A stretch of DNA of 64,000 nucleotides from Streptomyces erythrochromogenes (lineage in GTDB: Bacteria; Actinomycetota; Actinomycetes; Streptomycetales; Streptomycetaceae): contig NZ_CP108036.1 in assembly GCF_036170895.1 (NCBI RefSeq), forward strand, positions 744,001 to 808,000, written 5' to 3'. The notes below the pieces were generated by a model. That model saw only the letters and a program-made list of their open reading frames with translations. It was not told the DNA's origin and did not search any database. Positions 35,900 to 45,084 of this stretch are shown here, in pieces (position 1 is the first letter of the stretch; each line of letters begins with the position of its first letter). Position numbers and translations under genes: made by a program.

Positions 35900-35957
35900 C
35901 TGGGTCCTGTCGTCAAAGTCCCGCCTGGCCCGCGGCTACTTTGACGACAGGACCTAG
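35900..35957. repeat. Pair of inverted IS-end-like repeats (copy 2), possible MITE or IS remnant
   Basis: 35900-35935 is the reverse complement of the repeat at 11499-11534 (34 of 36 matches). Its first 20 bp (CTGGGTCCTGTCGTCAAAGT) reappear inverted at 35938-35957 with one mismatch, 18 bp apart. The right-hand end reads CTAG. It looks like the two ends of a CTAG-targeting insertion sequence left after deletion of the interior. Confidence 0.65.
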
Positions 35958-36366
35958 AACGGGGTGCAGTCGCTGTAGCCGGCGGGGTCGGGCGGCGGGA
36001 TCGGGGGACGCGGCCTGCGCAGTACGGCCACGGCCTCGTCGGCGGTCCGCACCGGCGGCGTCACCAAGGTCCGTGCACGCGGTGCCGAGGAGGCCCGGCC
36101 GTACGGGTGCTGCGCGGGGGGGGGTGGCCGGACGCCGGGGCCCACGCTCCCGCCGGACGGCCTGCCGCCCGGGCTCAGGCCGCCCCCGGCCTTCGGCCTG
36201 GCCACCGTGCACGTGGAACGGCATGCGCCGGAAGAGCGGTGGCAGGGGCCCCGTCGGAGTTCCCGTTCAAAGACGCCGTCCGCGTGGGCTTCGGCGGGCG
36301 GTACGAGCGGACGCCGACGGAGTTCGCCGGACCGCACCGCTGACGGCGGAGGTCAGGCGTCGGGCG
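35958..36366. other. Degenerate interval with no supportable gene
   Basis: About 400 bp between the repeat and the TetR stop. Both strands have open frames but with unconvincing composition. On the minus strand a frame ends GYSDCTPF using the repeat's TAG. On the plus strand FPFKDAVRVGFGGRYERTPTE looks like the end of a lost gene. A run of nine Gs (36116-36124) interrupts it. Probably decayed sequence around an old insertion. Confidence 0.4.
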
Positions 36367-36948
36367 TCAGGCGGCCCGGGGCGCGGTGATCCGGCGTACG
36401 GACTCCACCACGGCCGCCCGGTGGCCGGCGAGCCGCTCGGCGGCCCAGCCGGCGCCCTCGGCTCCCGCCGCCGGGCCGCCCACCGCCCCGAACCAGGCCT
36501 GTGACAGGCCGATGACCAGCGTCAGCACGTCCGCGGGGGCGATGCCCGCGTCGATCCGGCCCGCTTCCTGCGCCTGCCGCACGGCCGCGATCTTGCCCGC
36601 GTAGGACTCGGCTTCCGCCCCCGTGGACCCGGGGCGTTCCAGTTGCTTCCACAGCACGAGGCGCATCAGCTCGGGCCGCTCGACGAGGTGGTCGAAGACG
36701 GCTCCCGCGTAGCCGGGCAGGTCGTCGGCGTCGAAGGGGACGGATTCCGATCCCGTCTCCAGGGCCCGCTGGAGCACGGCGTCGAAGAGCTGCTCCTTGT
36801 TGCCGTAGTAGACGTAGATGAGCCGCTTGTTCGCCTGCGCGGTCTCGGCGATGCGGTCGACGCGCGCACCGGCGATGCCGTACGCCGCGAACTCGGAGAA
36901 GGCCGCGTCGAGCAGGCGCGCCTTGGTCGCGTTGGAATCCCGTGCCAT
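36367..36948 (-). CDS. TetR/AcrR family regulator (aldo/keto reductase neighbour)
   Basis: A 193-residue regulator from ATG 36948. Helix-turn-helix: ARVDRIAETAQANKRLIYVYYGNKEQLFDAVL. The C-terminal domain includes LPGYAGAVFDHLVERPELMRLVLWKQLERPG, as in TetR_C_17-like regulators. It is divergent from an aldo/keto reductase with a 102-bp gap that holds TAAC-N6-GTTA and related repeats, so it almost certainly represses that gene and itself. The ligand may be an aldehyde or ketone. Confidence 0.88.
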   Translation of the reverse strand: MARDSNATKARLLDAAFSEFAAYGIAGARVDRIAETAQANKRLIYVYYGNKEQLFDAVLQRALETGSESVPFDADDLPGYAGAVFDHLVERPELMRLVLWKQLERPGSTGAEAESYAGKIAAVRQAQEAGRIDAGIAPADVLTLVIGLSQAWFGAVGGPAAGAEGAGWAAERLAGHRAAVVESVRRITAPRAA

Positions 36949-36963
36949 GGCCCGCAGCCTAGC

Positions 36964-37032
36964 AAGTAACTATCTGGTTATTGACAACGGACACCGACGC
37001 GTCGCAGACTCTATCTATCCGGTTAGTTACTT
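36964..37032. promoter_or_regulatory. TetR/AKR divergent promoter with operators
   Basis: AAGTAACTA (36964-36972) is inverted as TAGTTACTT (37024-37032). TAAC-N6-GTTA lies at 36967-36980, and TATCTGGTTA (36971-36980) is repeated as TATCCGGTTA (37016-37025). A -35 TTGACA (36981-36986) and a -10-like CAGACT (37005-37010) with an 18-bp spacer read toward the reductase, bracketed by the two operator halves. Confidence 0.65.
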
Positions 37033-37050
37033 TCTTTCGAGGAGCACACC

Positions 37051-38034
37051 ATGGAGATGCGCGCACTGGGCCGCCAGGGACTCGAGGTCGGGGCCGAGGG
37101 CCTCGGGCTGATGGGCATGAGCGCCCACTACGGCGCCACCGACGAGACCGAGTCCCTCGCCACGATCGACCGCGCCCTGGAGCTCGGCGTCACCCTTCTG
37201 GACACCGCCGAGGGCTACGGGCCCTTCCGCAACGAGCAGCTGCTCGGCAAGGCCCTGGCCGGGCGCCGCGAGGCCGCCGTCGTGGCCACGAAGACCGGGG
37301 TCGAGTTCACCGACGAGGGCGCTTTCCTCGGCCACAACGGAACACCCGAGTACATCCGCCGGTCGGCCGACCGCTCCCTGCGCCACCTGGGCACCGACCA
37401 CATCGACCTCTACTACCTGCACCGCGTCGACCCGAACGTGCCGATCGAGGAGAGCCTGGGCGCGCTGGCCGGGCTGGTCGAGGCCGGCAAGGTCCGCCAC
37501 ATCGGCCTGTGCGAGGTCTCCCCCGCCACGATCGCCCGCGCCCACGCCGTGCACCCGCTGGCCGCCGTACAGACCGAGTACAGCCTCTTCGAGCGCGGCA
37601 TCGAGCACGACGGCGTCCTCGACACCCTCCGCGAACTGGGGATCGGGCTCGTCGCCTACTCCCCGCTCGGCCGCGGGTTCCTCTCCGGCGCCATCACCAG
37701 CCCCGACGACTTCGCGGCGGACGACTTCCGCCGCACCGACCCGCGCTTCCAGGGCGAGAACTTCCGGCGGAACCTGGCCGTCGTGGACCAGGTCCGCCGG
37801 CTCGCCGCCGAGAAGGGCGTGACGCCCTCGCAGCTCGCCCTGGCCTGGACCCTGCACCAGGGCGCGGTGCCCATCCCGGGCACCAAGCGCCGCACCTACC
37901 TGGAGGAGAACCTCGCCGCCACCGGCGTGACGATCACCCCGGCCGAACTGGCCGCGATCGACGCCGTCGCACCGCACGGCGTGGCCTCGGGCGACCGTTA
38001 CGCACCCGAGCTGATGGCCTCCCTGAACGGCTGA
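37051..38034 (+). CDS. Aldo/keto reductase
   Basis: A 327-residue NADPH-dependent (alpha/beta)8 barrel from ATG 37051, behind CGAGGAG. Catalytic motifs are [19 protein letters not shown] (Asp, Tyr), VATKTGVEF (Lys) and the substrate-loop [16 protein letters not shown] (His). The tail [15 protein letters not shown] is that of the AKR13-type YakC-like group. It reduces aldehydes or ketones; the substrate is not defined. Expression is likely controlled by the divergent TetR. Confidence 0.93.
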   Translation: MEMRALGRQGLEVGAEGLGLMGMSAHYGATDETESLATIDRALELGVTLLDTAEGYGPFRNEQLLGKALAGRREAAVVATKTGVEFTDEGAFLGHNGTPEYIRRSADRSLRHLGTDHIDLYYLHRVDPNVPIEESLGALAGLVEAGKVRHIGLCEVSPATIARAHAVHPLAAVQTEYSLFERGIEHDGVLDTLRELGIGLVAYSPLGRGFLSGAITSPDDFAADDFRRTDPRFQGENFRRNLAVVDQVRRLAAEKGVTPSQLALAWTLHQGAVPIPGTKRRTYLEENLAATGVTITPAELAAIDAVAPHGVASGDRYAPELMASLNG

Positions 38035-38057
38035 CCGGGCGGAGGGTGCTGGCGGGC

Positions 38058-39494
38058 TCACAGCATGACGTGCTTGACCCGGGTGTAGTCCAGGAGGCCC
38101 GCCATGGACAGGTCGCTGCCGTAGCCCGAGTCCTTGACCCCGCCGTGCGGCATCTCGGAGACGGTGGTGCCGTGGGTGTTCACCCAGACGATGCCGGTGT
38201 GCAGGGCCCGGGTCGCCCGCATCGCCCGGTCGTGGTCGGTGGTCCACACGCTGGCGGCGAGTCCGTGCCGGACGCCGTCGGCCAGTTCCAGGGCCTCCTC
38301 CTCGTCGGTGAAGGACTGGACGGTCACGACGGGACCGAAGATCTCCTCCTGCACGATCTCGTCGCCCTGGCGCACGCCCGCGACGAGGGTGGGCTCGTGG
38401 AAGAAGCCGGGCCCCGGCAGGTGGGCGCCGCCGGCGAGGATCTCGGCGCGGTCCGGCAGCCGGCCGAGCAGCTCCCGTACCGAGGCCAGCTGCGCGGCGT
38501 TGTTGAGGGGGCCGAAGTCGGCGTCCGGCTCGTCCGGGCCGCCGGTGCGCAGGGCGCGCGTCCGCTCCGCGAAGGCGGCCAGGAACGCGTCGTGGATCCG
38601 GTGGTGCACCAGGAAGCGGGTGGGCGCGGTGCAGTCCTGGCCGGCGTTGTAGTAGGCGACGGCGGCGAGGGCTTCGGCGGTGGCCTCGACGTCCACGTCG
38701 TCGTGGATGAGCACCGGGGCGTTCCCGCCGAGCTCCAGGTGGACGCGTTTGAGGTCGACGGCCGCGGCCGCCGCGATCTGCCGGCCCGCCCGCACGCTGC
38801 CGGTGACCGCGACGAGCGCGACGTCGCGGTGGGCGACGAGATCGCGGCCAGTGTCGCGGTCACCGCAGACCACGTTGAGCACGCCGGGCGGCAGGTGCCC
38901 GGCTGCGATGCGGGCGAGGAGCGCGGTCGACGTGGGTGTGGTGTCGGCGGGCTTGAGCACGGTCGTGTTGCCCGCGGCGATCGCCGGGGCGATCTTCCAC
39001 ACGGCCATCATCAGCGGGTAGTTCCACGGGGTGATCTGGGCGCAGACCCCGACCGGTTCGCGGCGCAGGAGGGAGGTGCGGCCTTCGGTGTACTCGCCGG
39101 CGGCGGCGCCCGGCAGGTTGCGGGCGGCGCCCGCGAAGAAGCGGACGCTGTCGACGATGGCGGGCAGTTCCTCGGTCCTGAACAGGCGGGCCGGTTTGCC
39201 CGTGTCGCCGGTCTCGGCGGCGACGAGGGCCTCGGCGTGCTCCTCGATGGCGTCGGCGATGCCGAGCAGGGCGCGTTGCCGTATGGCGGGGGTGGTCGTG
39301 GACCAGTGCGCGTACGCCGCAGCGGCGGCCGCGCAGGCGGCGTCGGTGTCGGCTCGGCCGGAGCGCGGGGCGCGGCGGTGGACCCGGCCGGTGGCTGGGT
39401 CGATCAGCTCCATCGTCTCGCCGCCGGCGGCGGGCCGGTCCGCGCCCGCGATGTGGTTGAGCACGATGGCGGTGTCGGTGTCGGTGTCAGCCAC
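38058..39494 (-). CDS. Aldehyde dehydrogenase (aminoaldehyde/betaine-aldehyde type)
   Basis: A 478-residue NAD-dependent aldehyde dehydrogenase starting at GTG 39494, overlapping the amine oxidase by 8 bp. The catalytic Cys288 lies in GQDCTAPTRF, and the general-base Glu in LELGGNAPVLI. The NAD-binding loop is VTGSVRAGRQI. The closest group by eye is gamma-aminobutyraldehyde/betaine-aldehyde dehydrogenases. It would oxidise the aldehyde made by the amine oxidase or Rieske enzyme upstream. The N-terminal DTDTDTA comes from a GTCGGT tandem repeat. Confidence 0.92.
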   Translation of the reverse strand: MADTDTDTAIVLNHIAGADRPAAGGETMELIDPATGRVHRRAPRSGRADTDAACAAAAAAYAHWSTTTPAIRQRALLGIADAIEEHAEALVAAETGDTGKPARLFRTEELPAIVDSVRFFAGAARNLPGAAAGEYTEGRTSLLRREPVGVCAQITPWNYPLMMAVWKIAPAIAAGNTTVLKPADTTPTSTALLARIAAGHLPPGVLNVVCGDRDTGRDLVAHRDVALVAVTGSVRAGRQIAAAAAVDLKRVHLELGGNAPVLIHDDVDVEATAEALAAVAYYNAGQDCTAPTRFLVHHRIHDAFLAAFAERTRALRTGGPDEPDADFGPLNNAAQLASVRELLGRLPDRAEILAGGAHLPGPGFFHEPTLVAGVRQGDEIVQEEIFGPVVTVQSFTDEEEALELADGVRHGLAASVWTTDHDRAMRATRALHTGIVWVNTHGTTVSEMPHGGVKDSGYGSDLSMAGLLDYTRVKHVML

Positions 39495-40821
39495 GGCGGA
39501 GCGCCTCTCGGGCCGCGGCGCGTCCGGTGCGTACGGCGCCCTCCATGTAGCCGGCCACCCACTGGTCGGATCCGCAGACGTAGAAGGGCGGTTCATGGGT
39601 GCCGTGGCGGGGGCCGACGGCCGTGACGTCGCCGGGTGTCCACTGGGTGACGTACCCCTGGGTCCACGGATCGGTGCCCCACATCCGGATGTGGGTGGCG
39701 AGCGGGCGGTGCGCTTCTTCGCCGTAGAGGCGTGCGATGTCGGCGAGGAGTTCACCGGTGCGCAGCGCGGTGGGTGTGCCGAGCAGGACGGCGAGCCTCT
39801 CGGGCGGGACGAGGGCGGAGAGGACGCCGTCGCTCTGCGGCCAGGTGCTGCCGAGGACCCCTTCGCATTCGGAGAGGCCGCTGCGGCCCCGGTCCCGCCA
39901 GAACGGCCGGGCGTAGGTGGCGACGAACTTGGCGGCGAGGGCGTGGCGTTGGCGGTGCAGGGAGGTGAGCCGTTCCTCGGAGACGCCGGTGACGGTGACC
40001 GAGCGGAGCGGGCCGACGGGAAGGGCGCTGACGACCGCGCCGGCGGTGAGGGTCTCGCCGCCGGTCAGCCGTACGGTGCAGTGGCCGGGGCGGCGGATCG
40101 TGACGGCCTCGACGGGCGAGCCGGTGCGGATCCGGCCGCCGAGGCCGGCTGCCATGCGCAGGGCGACCGTCGCGGAGCCCTCGGCCACCCGCAGGCCCTC
40201 CCAGGCCTCGTAGTCGTAGTGGTCCGGGCCGGTGCCGGTTCCGGTGGCCGGTACGGCGGCGTGCTTGCGCAGGGCGGCGAGCAGGGAGGTGCGCTCGTAG
40301 GAGCCGTCGGCGAGGGCGAGCTGGCCGATCTCCCAGAGGCGGACGACGGCGGGGGTCGCACCCTCGGCGCGCAGCCAGTCGCCGACGGAGAACCCGTCGA
40401 GGGCGGCGGCGTCGGGGTGGGCCCAGGGGTCGACGGGGTCGACGGTCCGGGCGAGGGCGCAGAAGGCGGCGGTGACCTTGCGGTGGCAGGTGTCGTCGCC
40501 GGGGCCGAACCAGTGGGGCGCCTCGCCCTCGCAGACCCCTTCGGGGGTGGCGCGGGTGAGGGCGCCCGGTTCGGCGACGTAGCTGGGGACGAGGGTGAGG
40601 CCGAGTTCGGCCGCCAGGGTCGTGTACGCGGTGTGGGCGCGGCCGACGACCTCTCCGCCGAGCTGGACCAGCCGTCCGTCGGGGAGTTCGGTCTGCTCGA
40701 CGCGTCCGCCGACCCGGTCGCGGGCCTCGACGACGAGGACGTCGGCTCCGCCGGCGGCGAGGTCGCGTGCGGCGGCGAGGCCGGCCAGGCCGGCGCCGAG
40801 CACGATGACGTCGTGGTTCAT
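39487..40821 (-). CDS. FAD-dependent monoamine/polyamine oxidase
   Basis: A 444-residue flavin amine oxidase from ATG 40821. It has the FAD Rossmann motif VIVLGAGLAGLAAARDLAAGGADVLVVEARDR with the GG doublet VGGRVE, and the C-terminal FAD motif QGYVTQWTPGDVTAVGP ... DQWVAGYMEGAVRTG. It converts a primary or secondary amine to an aldehyde, with release of ammonia and hydrogen peroxide. Sits between the ABC ATPase and the aldehyde dehydrogenase, so it likely processes the imported amine. Confidence 0.9.
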   Translation of the reverse strand: MNHDVIVLGAGLAGLAAARDLAAGGADVLVVEARDRVGGRVEQTELPDGRLVQLGGEVVGRAHTAYTTLAAELGLTLVPSYVAEPGALTRATPEGVCEGEAPHWFGPGDDTCHRKVTAAFCALARTVDPVDPWAHPDAAALDGFSVGDWLRAEGATPAVVRLWEIGQLALADGSYERTSLLAALRKHAAVPATGTGTGPDHYDYEAWEGLRVAEGSATVALRMAAGLGGRIRTGSPVEAVTIRRPGHCTVRLTGGETLTAGAVVSALPVGPLRSVTVTGVSEERLTSLHRQRHALAAKFVATYARPFWRDRGRSGLSECEGVLGSTWPQSDGVLSALVPPERLAVLLGTPTALRTGELLADIARLYGEEAHRPLATHIRMWGTDPWTQGYVTQWTPGDVTAVGPRHGTHEPPFYVCGSDQWVAGYMEGAVRTGRAAAREALRRG

Positions 40822-40846
40822 GGGGTGTTCCTCCGGTCGGGGGCCG

Positions 40847-41953
40847 TCATCGGTCGAGGACCAGGCAGTGTTCGGGCTTCCAGCCGATCTCGACGTGCTC
40901 GCCGCCGCTCCAGCGGTCCTCCATGCGGGAGCGGACGGTGTTCTGCTCCAGTACGGACACCGTGACGCCGGGAGCCAGTTCGATGAGGTAGGTGGTGGTC
41001 GGGCCGCAGTAGACGGTCTCCCGGACGACGCCGCCGACCCGAGCCATGTCGGGTTCGAGGTCGGACAGCCAGATCTTCTCGGGGCGGATCGACAGGCTCA
41101 CGCTGCTGCCGTCGGTGACGGACGGCCGGTCGCCGACGGGCAGTTCGGGGCCGGCGTCGAGGACGACGCGGCCGGAGCGGTAGGTGCCGGGGACGAGGTT
41201 GGAGGTGCCCATGAAGGAGGCGGTGAAGCTGCTGGTGGGCCGCTCGTAGACGTCCTCGGGGGTTCCGCACTGCTCGACGCGGCCGTCGTTCATGACGGCG
41301 AGCCGGTCCGACATGGTGAGGGCCTCGTCCTGGTCGTGGGTGACGAAGACGAAGGTGATGCCGACCTCGCGCTGGATCTGCTTGAGCTCGACCTGCATGT
41401 GCCGGCGGAGTTTGAGGTCGAGGGCGGCCAGCGGCTCGTCGAGCAGCAGCACTTGGGGCCGGTTGACCAGGGCGCGGGCGAGGGCGACGCGCTGCCTCTG
41501 GCCGCCGGAGAGGGTGGGCGGCTTGCGGGCCGCGAGGTGTCCGAGCTGGACGAGGTCGAGCATGGCGGTGACCCGCTCGCGTGTCTCGGCGCGGCCGACG
41601 CCCTTGCGCTTGAGGCCGAAGGCGACGTTGTCGGCGAGCGAGAGGTGGTCGAAGAGGGCGTAGCTCTGGAAGACGGTGTTGACGTTGCGCTTGTTGGGCG
41701 GCAGGCCGGTGACGTCCTCGCCGTCGAGCAGGACGCTGCCCCCGGTGGGGTCGGTGAAGCCGCCGATCATCCGCAGCAGGGTGGTCTTCCCGCAGCCGGA
41801 GGGGCCGAGGAGGGAGAAGAACTCGCCCTGGGCGATGTCGAGTGCGACGTCGTGCACGGCGTAGGCGTCGTCCGCGGCGGGGTACCGCTTGCTGACGTGG
41901 TCGAGCCGGACGGCGGGGGTCGGGTGCACGGGGGTCGGGTGCATGGGTGTCAC
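40847..41953 (-). CDS. ABC transporter ATPase, spermidine/putrescine (PotA) type
   Basis: A 368-residue ATPase starting at GTG 41953, with a 4-bp overlap with the permease upstream. Walker A GPSGCGKTT, signature LSGGQRQRVALARALVNRP and Walker B VLLLDEPLAALD are intact, followed by the H-loop FVTHDQDEAL. A C-terminal TOBE regulatory region (SGGEHVEIGWKPEHCLV) is present. It powers import of the amine bound by the neighbouring solute-binding protein. Confidence 0.93.
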   Translation of the reverse strand: MTPMHPTPVHPTPAVRLDHVSKRYPAADDAYAVHDVALDIAQGEFFSLLGPSGCGKTTLLRMIGGFTDPTGGSVLLDGEDVTGLPPNKRNVNTVFQSYALFDHLSLADNVAFGLKRKGVGRAETRERVTAMLDLVQLGHLAARKPPTLSGGQRQRVALARALVNRPQVLLLDEPLAALDLKLRRHMQVELKQIQREVGITFVFVTHDQDEALTMSDRLAVMNDGRVEQCGTPEDVYERPTSSFTASFMGTSNLVPGTYRSGRVVLDAGPELPVGDRPSVTDGSSVSLSIRPEKIWLSDLEPDMARVGGVVRETVYCGPTTTYLIELAPGVTVSVLEQNTVRSRMEDRWSGGEHVEIGWKPEHCLVLDR

Positions 41954-42873
41954 TTCCCGGAGAGCAGGTCGAGGCCGCCGCGGCGTCCGAACAGGCGCGG
42001 TATGGCGAGGGCGAGGACGATGAGGCCGACGGATCCGGCGAGCATCAGGGTGCCGACGGCGTTGATGGTGGGCTGCACGCCGAACCGGATCGCCGAGTAG
42101 ATGCGCACGGACAGCGGCTGCGGGTCGACGCCGGTGGTGAAGTAGGCGAGGACGAAGTCGTCGAAGACGAGGGCGAAGATCAGTACCGCGGACGCGAGGA
42201 TGCTGGGGAGCAGTGCGGGCAGCGTGACCAGGCGCAGTGCCTGCCGGCGGGTGGCGCCGAGGTCCATCGCGGCTTCCTCGACCTCGGGGTTCAGGGCGGC
42301 GATGCGGGAGCGGAGGATGACCGTCACGTAGGAGATGGAGAAGGTGATCTCGGCGAGCATCACGGTGGTGGTGGACAGGGTGATGCCGAGGCCCTTGAAG
42401 AGGAGCATCGCCGCGACGCCGGTGACGATCTCCGGGGTGATGAGCGGGACGAGCATGACCAGGCCTGCGAAGGAGCGGAGGCGGCTCCGGCTGCGTACGA
42501 GGCCCAGGGCCAGGGCCACGCCGAGGACGAGTGAGCCGGCCATGGCGACGAGGGAGACCTGCAGGCTCATGCCCAGCGAGTCGAGGATGACGTCGTCCTG
42601 GAGGAACGCGGTGTACCAGCGGAGGCTGAAGTCCTCGAAGACGGTCAGGGACTTCTGGGAGTTGAAGGAGAACAGGACGACGACGCCGACGGGGAGGTAG
42701 AGGAGGGCGAAGAAGACGGCGGTGACGGCGATGGCGAAGCGGGGCCTGCGCTCGGCCGTGCGGCGGCGCCGCCGCCGTTTCGGAGCACTCGGAGTGCTCG
42801 CGGCCCTCGGGGCGTTCGCGGTGCTCGGGGCGTTCGCGGTGCTCGGGGTGCTCGTCGTGCTACCGGTGCTCAT
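41950..42873 (-). CDS. ABC transporter permease, PotC type
   Basis: A 307-residue permease from ATG 42873. The first 40 residues are Ser/Thr/Ala/Pro-rich, encoded by an 18-bp tandem repeat (STANAP), followed by a basic patch RRRRRRTAERR. Six membrane helices follow, with the EAA loop (EEAAMDLGATRRQALRLVTLPALLPSIL). It partners with the damaged PotB-type permease, whose stop overlaps its start. Intact. Confidence 0.92.
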   Translation of the reverse strand: MSTGSTTSTPSTANAPSTANAPRAASTPSAPKRRRRRRTAERRPRFAIAVTAVFFALLYLPVGVVVLFSFNSQKSLTVFEDFSLRWYTAFLQDDVILDSLGMSLQVSLVAMAGSLVLGVALALGLVRSRSRLRSFAGLVMLVPLITPEIVTGVAAMLLFKGLGITLSTTTVMLAEITFSISYVTVILRSRIAALNPEVEEAAMDLGATRRQALRLVTLPALLPSILASAVLIFALVFDDFVLAYFTTGVDPQPLSVRIYSAIRFGVQPTINAVGTLMLAGSVGLIVLALAIPRLFGRRGGLDLLSGK

Positions 42874-43690
42874 CGAGCCGCCTCCGCCTCGTCCTTGCGG
42901 GTGCGGCGCAGGTAGCCGAGCATCCCGAGGAACAGGACGACCATCAGGAGCATGGTGAGGGCCGAGCCGAGCGGCCAGTTCTGGCCCTGGAAGAACTTGT
43001 CCTGGATCAGGTTGCCGATCATGATCTGGTCGGGTCCTCCCATGAGCTGGGCGCTGACGAAGTCGCCCATGGCGGGCAGGAAGACGAGGACGCAGCCGGC
43101 GGCCGCTCCCTGTCGGGTGGCGGGGACGGTGACGTAGAGGAAGGTGCGCAGGGGGCCGCCGTAGAGGTCGCGGCCGGCCTCGATGAGCGAGGTGTCCATG
43201 CGTTCCATCGCCGCGTACAGCGGGATGATCATGAAGACGACGAAGCCGTAGACGAGTCCCGCGACGACCCCCGCGCCGGTCTGGAGGACCTTCGTGCCGT
43301 CGTCGGAGAGGACGACGGACCAGCCGTACATCCGTACCAGGTAGTTGGCGAAGAACGGGACGACGATCGCGGCGATCAGCAGGTTCTTGAAGCGTCCGCC
43401 GCGCAGGGCGATGGCGTAGGCGACCGGGTAGGCCACGGCCAGGCAGATGAGACAGGTGATCAACGCGTAGCCGAGGGAGCGCAGCAGGACGGTGCGGTAG
43501 GCCGGGTCGGCGAGCGCGGTGAGGTTGTCGGGGTTGAACCCGAAGCGCGGGTTGCCGAGGGGTCGGTGGTGCCGAGGGCGAGGGTGGCCACCAGGAGGAG
43601 GGAGGCGACCAGGAAGCCGGTCATCCAGAGGGTGCCGGGGAGCAGGAGCCAGGTCCACAGCCGCGGCCGCGTCCCGTTCGTACGCGCCAT
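42870..43690 (-). pseudogene. ABC transporter permease, PotB type, with a 1-bp frameshift
   Basis: The N-terminus from ATG 43690 (MARTNGTRPRLWTWLLLPG ... VATLALGTTDPS) and the C-terminus (LGNPRFGFNPDNLTALAD ... RRTRKDEAEAAR) are both good PotB-type sequence but in different frames. The break falls at a run of four Gs (43559-43562 on + strand); one more base would restore a 273-residue protein. The EAA loop and helices are intact. Either a true null mutation, programmed slippage, or a sequencing error in a homopolymer. All other genes of the transporter are intact. Confidence 0.8.
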
Positions 43691-43691
43691 G

Positions 43692-44822
43692 TCAGCCGGC
43701 CTTCACGTCGGTCCAGGCGGCGTCGCGGGCCTGTTCGGCCCGGGCGTCGCCGTTGCGGAAGAAGAGGTCGGCCTTGAGGTCGTCTGCGGTCACCAGGCAC
43801 TGGGGGAAGGGCTCTACGAGCGCGGCGTAGGTGTCCTCGGTGCCGCGGACCGGCATCGGGTAGCCGATGTACTCGATGTTCTTCTTCACGTTCTCCGGGC
43901 GGAGCATGTAGTCGATGAAGAGCATCGCGGTGCCGGGGTGCTGCGCGTTGGCGGGGATGGCGTAGCAGTCGGAGTTGACGGGGGCGCCCTCGCGGGCGAC
44001 TTCGAACCCGAAGACGGCCGGGTCCTCGGCCTGGGCGAGCATGGCGGCCATGTCGCCGCTCCAGGCCTGGGTCATGTCGGCGTTGCCGTTGAGCAGGTTG
44101 TTGTAGCTGTCGCTGGAGAATCCGCGCAGGCGGGGGCGGAGCGAGCGCAGGGTGTCGGTGACGCGGGCGAGATCGCCGTGGTCGCCGGTGGTGAGGTCGA
44201 GGCCGAGCTTGAGCGCGCCCAGGCCGAGCACCTCGTCGCGGTCGTCGAGGACGAAGACCTTGCCCTTGGCCTTGTCGTTCCACAGGTCGTGCCAGGACCC
44301 CGTCAGGTCGCCGAGCCGGTCCCGGCGCCAGCCGATGCCGGTCTTGTACATGGTGAAGGGCACGGTGTGGGCCGAGCGCGGGTCGTACCAGGGGTCCGCG
44401 AAGTAGCCGTACCCGCCGAAGACCGGCTCGGCGTTGCGCAGTTTGGAGTGGTCGATCCTGCGCAGCCTGCCGCCGGTCGCGAGGCGCTGCGCCCATTTCG
44501 CGGTGGGGAAGATGACGTCGTAGCGGTTCCCGGCGTTGAGCTTGGCGGCCATGCCCTCCATGGAGTCGTAGTTCGACTGGACGACCTTGACGCCGTACTC
44601 CTTCTGGAAGCCTTCGAAGACGGCCGGGTCGACGAAGTCGGCCCAGTTGAAGTAGACGAGGTCGCCGTCGACCTTGGCGTCGACGGGGGTTTCGGCGGTG
44701 GCCCGGCCGGCCGGGTCGTCTTCGGAGGCGAAGCCGCAGCCGGCGGCCGTGAGGGCGAGAGCGGCGGCGGTGCCGACGCGCAGGAACTGGCGTCTGGTCG
44801 GGGGGAGTGCCTCGGGGGACAT
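43692..44822 (-). CDS. Spermidine/putrescine-type solute-binding lipoprotein (PotD-like)
   Basis: A 376-residue lipoprotein from ATG 44822 with GGAGAGG upstream. A twin-arginine signal (TRRQFLRVGTAAALALTAAGC) ends in a lipobox, so it is probably Tat-exported and anchored to the outer face of the membrane. DLVYFNWADFVDPAVFEGFQKEYGVKV and MLRPENVKKNIEYIGYPMPV are family features. It binds a polyamine or related cationic amine. Its stop is 2 bp from the start of the frameshifted permease. Confidence 0.92.
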   Translation of the reverse strand: MSPEALPPTRRQFLRVGTAAALALTAAGCGFASEDDPAGRATAETPVDAKVDGDLVYFNWADFVDPAVFEGFQKEYGVKVVQSNYDSMEGMAAKLNAGNRYDVIFPTAKWAQRLATGGRLRRIDHSKLRNAEPVFGGYGYFADPWYDPRSAHTVPFTMYKTGIGWRRDRLGDLTGSWHDLWNDKAKGKVFVLDDRDEVLGLGALKLGLDLTTGDHGDLARVTDTLRSLRPRLRGFSSDSYNNLLNGNADMTQAWSGDMAAMLAQAEDPAVFGFEVAREGAPVNSDCYAIPANAQHPGTAMLFIDYMLRPENVKKNIEYIGYPMPVRGTEDTYAALVEPFPQCLVTADDLKADLFFRNGDARAEQARDAAWTDVKAG

Positions 44823-44916
44823 GGGGTCCTCTCCGTAGGGCCGCGGGGGGACGGCGGGAACGAGCGGGAGGTGGGGGGCTCGGTCGGGCGGGGCGCTGTG
44901 CGGGCGGTGCCGTCGT

Positions 44917-44931
44917 CGTACGGGCCGTACG
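44917..44931. promoter_or_regulatory. CGTACGG-N-CCGTACG dyad upstream of the binding-protein gene
   Basis: A 7-bp perfect inverted repeat with a 1-bp centre in the 262-bp gap between the Rieske gene and the binding-protein gene. It may be an extra promoter operator for the transporter, but GC-rich dyads arise by chance here. I see no gene in this gap. Confidence 0.3.
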
Positions 44932-45084
44932 CGGGCGCCGTGCGGACGGTGGGGCGGTGGGGCGGTGCGGCCGGTGGGCACGGGGCCGGATCGGGCGGCG
45001 GGCGGCGTCCGTGCCGCCGATCGCGCGCCGGAGGCGAAGCCGGCCGGAAGGGCGGGCGTGCCCGGATTCGCGGGCCGGCCCGGT

